Below are positions 62,487 to 64,000 of a stretch of DNA of 64,000 bases, one piece after another. The first letter of the stretch is position 1, and the number at the start of each line of letters is the position of its first letter. The stretch comes from Bacteroidota bacterium (lineage in GTDB: Bacteria; Bacteroidota; JABWAT01), in the NCBI GenBank assembly GCA_023151185.1, contig JAKLJL010000001.1, positions 310,001 to 374,000 of the forward strand. The letters are read 5' to 3'. The notes beneath the pieces were generated by a model. That model worked only from the letters and a program-made list of their open reading frames with translations, had not been told where the DNA came from and searched no databases. Both the position numbers and the translations under genes were made by a program.

Positions 62487-62775
62487 ATTCCGGTAAATCA
62501 TCCTGGGATTTCGACAGATTCTGCCTGGCCCGTTCATCCTCAATATACTCTCTGACAGCCGGTTTCATATAAACCTGGTCAAGATCCATACCGGCAAAAA
62601 TCCGGGCGAGGGTGGCCATCCGGATTTCAGGAGTCAGGCGTTTATTGATCATGATCAGTTTCTCCTGGTTTAACAGGCAGGATCCGCCGGAAAAATCCCC
62701 GATTTCATACCGGATTCTGAAGCCAAGGTCCCTGGCAAGCTGTTCAAGTTCGGTTAGTATCTCCTGCTTTTTCAT
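62485..62775 (-). CDS. Small protein of unknown function
   Basis: A 96-residue soluble protein: 'KKQEILTELEQLARDLGFRIRYEIGDFSGGSCLLNQEKLIMINKRLTPEIRMATLARIFAGMDLDQVYMKPAVREYIEDERARQ' in outline, helix-strand-strand-helix. The middle 'GGSCLLNQEKLIMINKRL' resembles small FCB proteins found beside DNA or nucleotide genes, but I cannot name a family. The ATG at 62775 overlaps the stop of the upstream gene (TAATG) and has AGGAG at a workable distance; a GTG three codons earlier is less likely. Function unknown. Confidence 0.65.
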   Translation of the reverse strand: MKKQEILTELEQLARDLGFRIRYEIGDFSGGSCLLNQEKLIMINKRLTPEIRMATLARIFAGMDLDQVYMKPAVREYIEDERARQNLSKSQDDLPE

Positions 62776-63503
62776 TACCAGCACACTCCTGCAGTCAGTT
62801 CATGGTGAAGGAGGGAAATCCGGCCATCTTCCCGGTCCAGATTCCATCGCTGAACACCAGAGCAGGCGGTAACCGACAGTCCGGCCCAGCCAAAAACCTC
62901 CGGGATTCTGAACCGGATTAATCCGGAAGCTCTGAACTGGCTTCCGAGTCCGTCGTTAAAGGAAGAAAGCCCAAATCCGGCACCGGCAAGAAGGCTGAAA
63001 TCAACCAGAATCAGTTTTCTCTGGAAAGAACAGGAATAACCGGTTTGCAACCCAGCAGAAGTTCCGTAGAAGGAGTTTTGTCCGGAACTGTCCGGTTTTT
63101 TCCAGCTTAGAATATCACTAAAAATCATCAACGGAATTTTATGGGCCGGGTGGGTTGTTGAAAGGGTGAATTCTGCAATTTTCTGGCTTAACTGGCCAAA
63201 CTGCCAGGATCCGGTAGCATCAGGATTTTTAAGTTTTCCGTACGAGTACCGAATGCCGAGATTTTCAGACTGGTAGACCACAACCGGACTCTGGATCCGG
63301 CCGGTGAGAGTTTTAACACCTGGAGTTTCTGAAAAGCCGCTGATCGATCCGGCAGTTACCCCTGCTTCGAAGGACGCGGTAACTTCCTGAGAGGAACGGG
63401 TCCCCGAAAAAATCTGGGCCGGAGAAGAAAATGGGGGAATCAGGGCGAAAAACACAGGCAGGAACAGAAAAAATGCCTTAACGATAAAGGTATTTGGGTT
63501 CAT
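62775..63503 (-). CDS. Putative exported beta-barrel protein
   Basis: A 242-residue protein with a signal peptide (hydrophobic residues 8-27, cut near 'SSPAQ'). The mature part alternates strands rich in Ser, Gly and aromatic residues ('TASFEAGVTAGSISGFSE', 'GIRYSYGKLK', 'LLAGAGFGLSSFNDGLGSQFRASGLIRFRI') and ends in Trp. This fits a small outer-membrane barrel, though the number of strands is unclear. I recognise no family. It is coupled to the small gene downstream by a TAATG overlap and diverges from the AlkZ-related gene. Confidence 0.55.
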   Translation of the reverse strand: MNPNTFIVKAFFLFLPVFFALIPPFSSPAQIFSGTRSSQEVTASFEAGVTAGSISGFSETPGVKTLTGRIQSPVVVYQSENLGIRYSYGKLKNPDATGSWQFGQLSQKIAEFTLSTTHPAHKIPLMIFSDILSWKKPDSSGQNSFYGTSAGLQTGYSCSFQRKLILVDFSLLAGAGFGLSSFNDGLGSQFRASGLIRFRIPEVFGWAGLSVTACSGVQRWNLDREDGRISLLHHELTAGVCW

Positions 63504-63513
63504 TTAAATTAAA

Positions 63514-63542
63514 TTGTAAATGGTTAATAAAATTTGTATCTT
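63514..63542 (+). promoter_or_regulatory. Possible promoter of the last gene
   Basis: TTGTAA (63514-63519) and TATCTT (63537-63542) are separated by 17 bases in an AT-rich 95-base divergent gap. Confidence 0.35.
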
Positions 63543-63598
63543 AAAATACCTATTTTCTTTTCTAATTTCTAATTGAAGGTCAAGGACAGGTAAACTGT

Positions 63599-64000
63599 AT
63601 GCCGTTAAAAATCTCTCAGGACTACCTGGAAAAACTTCGGGATCAAAGCTTCAGAAGAACGAAGGCTCTTTCCATTAAGACGGATCAGGATGCTGTGGAT
63701 TTCATTTCCAGTGTCGGATTCTGTTTCGCCTTCAAAGCCGAACTGTCTGAACTGCCTTCCATCTGGAATGCTGTTAAAGGAGAACGCCGTCCTGAAATCC
63801 CCACCAGTATCAATCAGGACCCTGATGTCACCTTTACCTGGGCACTGAAAGATAAATTACCCCAGAACCGGAAAGCCTTTTACGGTAAATTCCTGAAGAA
63901 ACAGCCAACTTTTATTTCGGTTGACTACATTCCTTATTTTTTTGTTCTGAATGCCAATGTTGGCTCTGCCGACAGTTCCTGGGAAAATTTCGTTCACAAA
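63599..64000 (+). CDS. AlkZ/YcaQ-related winged-helix protein, N-terminal part (gene runs off the window)
   Basis: An open frame from an ATG at 63599 to the window edge, 134 codons, without a stop. It reads 'RTKALSIKTDQDAVDFISSVGFCFAF', 'LPSIWNAVKGERRPEI', 'TWALKDKLPQNRKAFYGKFLKKQPTFISVDYIPYFFVLN'. The pattern of a short helical start, 'VGFCF', a Trp-containing 'WALKDKLP' and 'YYGK'-like block is shared by proteins annotated as AlkZ-related, distant kin of the YcaQ DNA glycosylase for interstrand cross-links. The key catalytic region, if any, lies beyond the window. The family call is moderate and the function inferred only from that kinship. Confidence 0.55.
   Translation, partial: MPLKISQDYLEKLRDQSFRRTKALSIKTDQDAVDFISSVGFCFAFKAELSELPSIWNAVKGERRPEIPTSINQDPDVTFTWALKDKLPQNRKAFYGKFLKKQPTFISVDYIPYFFVLNANVGSADSSWENFVHK

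Overview
The window reads as chromosome of a Gram-negative (diderm) bacterium of the FCB superphylum, near Bacteroidota, Ignavibacteriota or Calditrichota. The phylum is inferred from the sequence and was not checked against any database. The evidence is: a secreted amylase ending in a type IX secretion sorting domain of the 'NYPNPFNP' kind; at least one promoter of the Bacteroidota TTTG/TAnnTTTG type beside sigma70-like ones; Kdo and Lpt lipopolysaccharide genes; the futalosine menaquinone enzymes MqnA and MqnE; a geranylgeranylglyceryl-phosphate synthase; and an MglA GTPase with several roadblock/LC7 partners. No rRNA, tRNA, CRISPR array, intact insertion sequence or prophage was seen.

Layout. 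1-6342: end of a glycerate kinase, a HAD-like protein, a small unknown, then a secreted GH13 amylase. Its last 86 codons and terminator are repeated 1.7 kb downstream. An AT-rich segment with an unknown secreted protein and a broken gene lies between the two copies. 6343-12125: a GAF-SpoIIE phosphatase, xseA-xseB, dxs and a Gfo/Idh/MocA oxidoreductase. 12249-21573: an envelope block with two outer-membrane barrels, a tyrosine-rich lipoprotein, a penicillin-acylase-like protein without its nucleophile, a BadF-type sugar kinase and a GH3/beta-lactamase fusion lipoprotein. 21718-27312: ffh, rpsP-rimM-trmD-rplS, mqnE-mqnA. 27337-37430, almost all on the minus strand: gmhA, GGGP synthase, alaS, icd, aspC, coaD, rsmD and two roadblock genes.

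37784-51359 is the most distinctive part. It is one plus-strand operon encoding a transducer, CheR, an Hpt protein, a 1778-residue CheA-CheY hybrid, a CheB with a dead receiver, two CheW proteins, a receiver-PATAN-LC7 fusion, an LC7 protein and MglA with an Ala/Pro tail. Two more LC7 genes diverge from the same promoter region. The set resembles the Myxococcus Frz/Mgl polarity system and probably controls surface motility or another polarised process. The giant CheA carries three copies of an unrecognised helical module.

51516-59294 makes the outer membrane: plsC, gatC, then kdsB-pyrG-kdsA-kdsD-lptC-ostA-lptB. pyrG supplies the CTP that KdsB uses to activate Kdo. Upstream of the DAHP synthase gene (59556) a 22-codon leader ends in a dense run of Phe, Tyr and Trp codons and runs into a palindrome followed by a T-rich tract. 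It is a good candidate for an aromatic amino acid attenuator. glmS, a small unknown, a barrel-like protein and the start of an AlkZ-related gene close the window.
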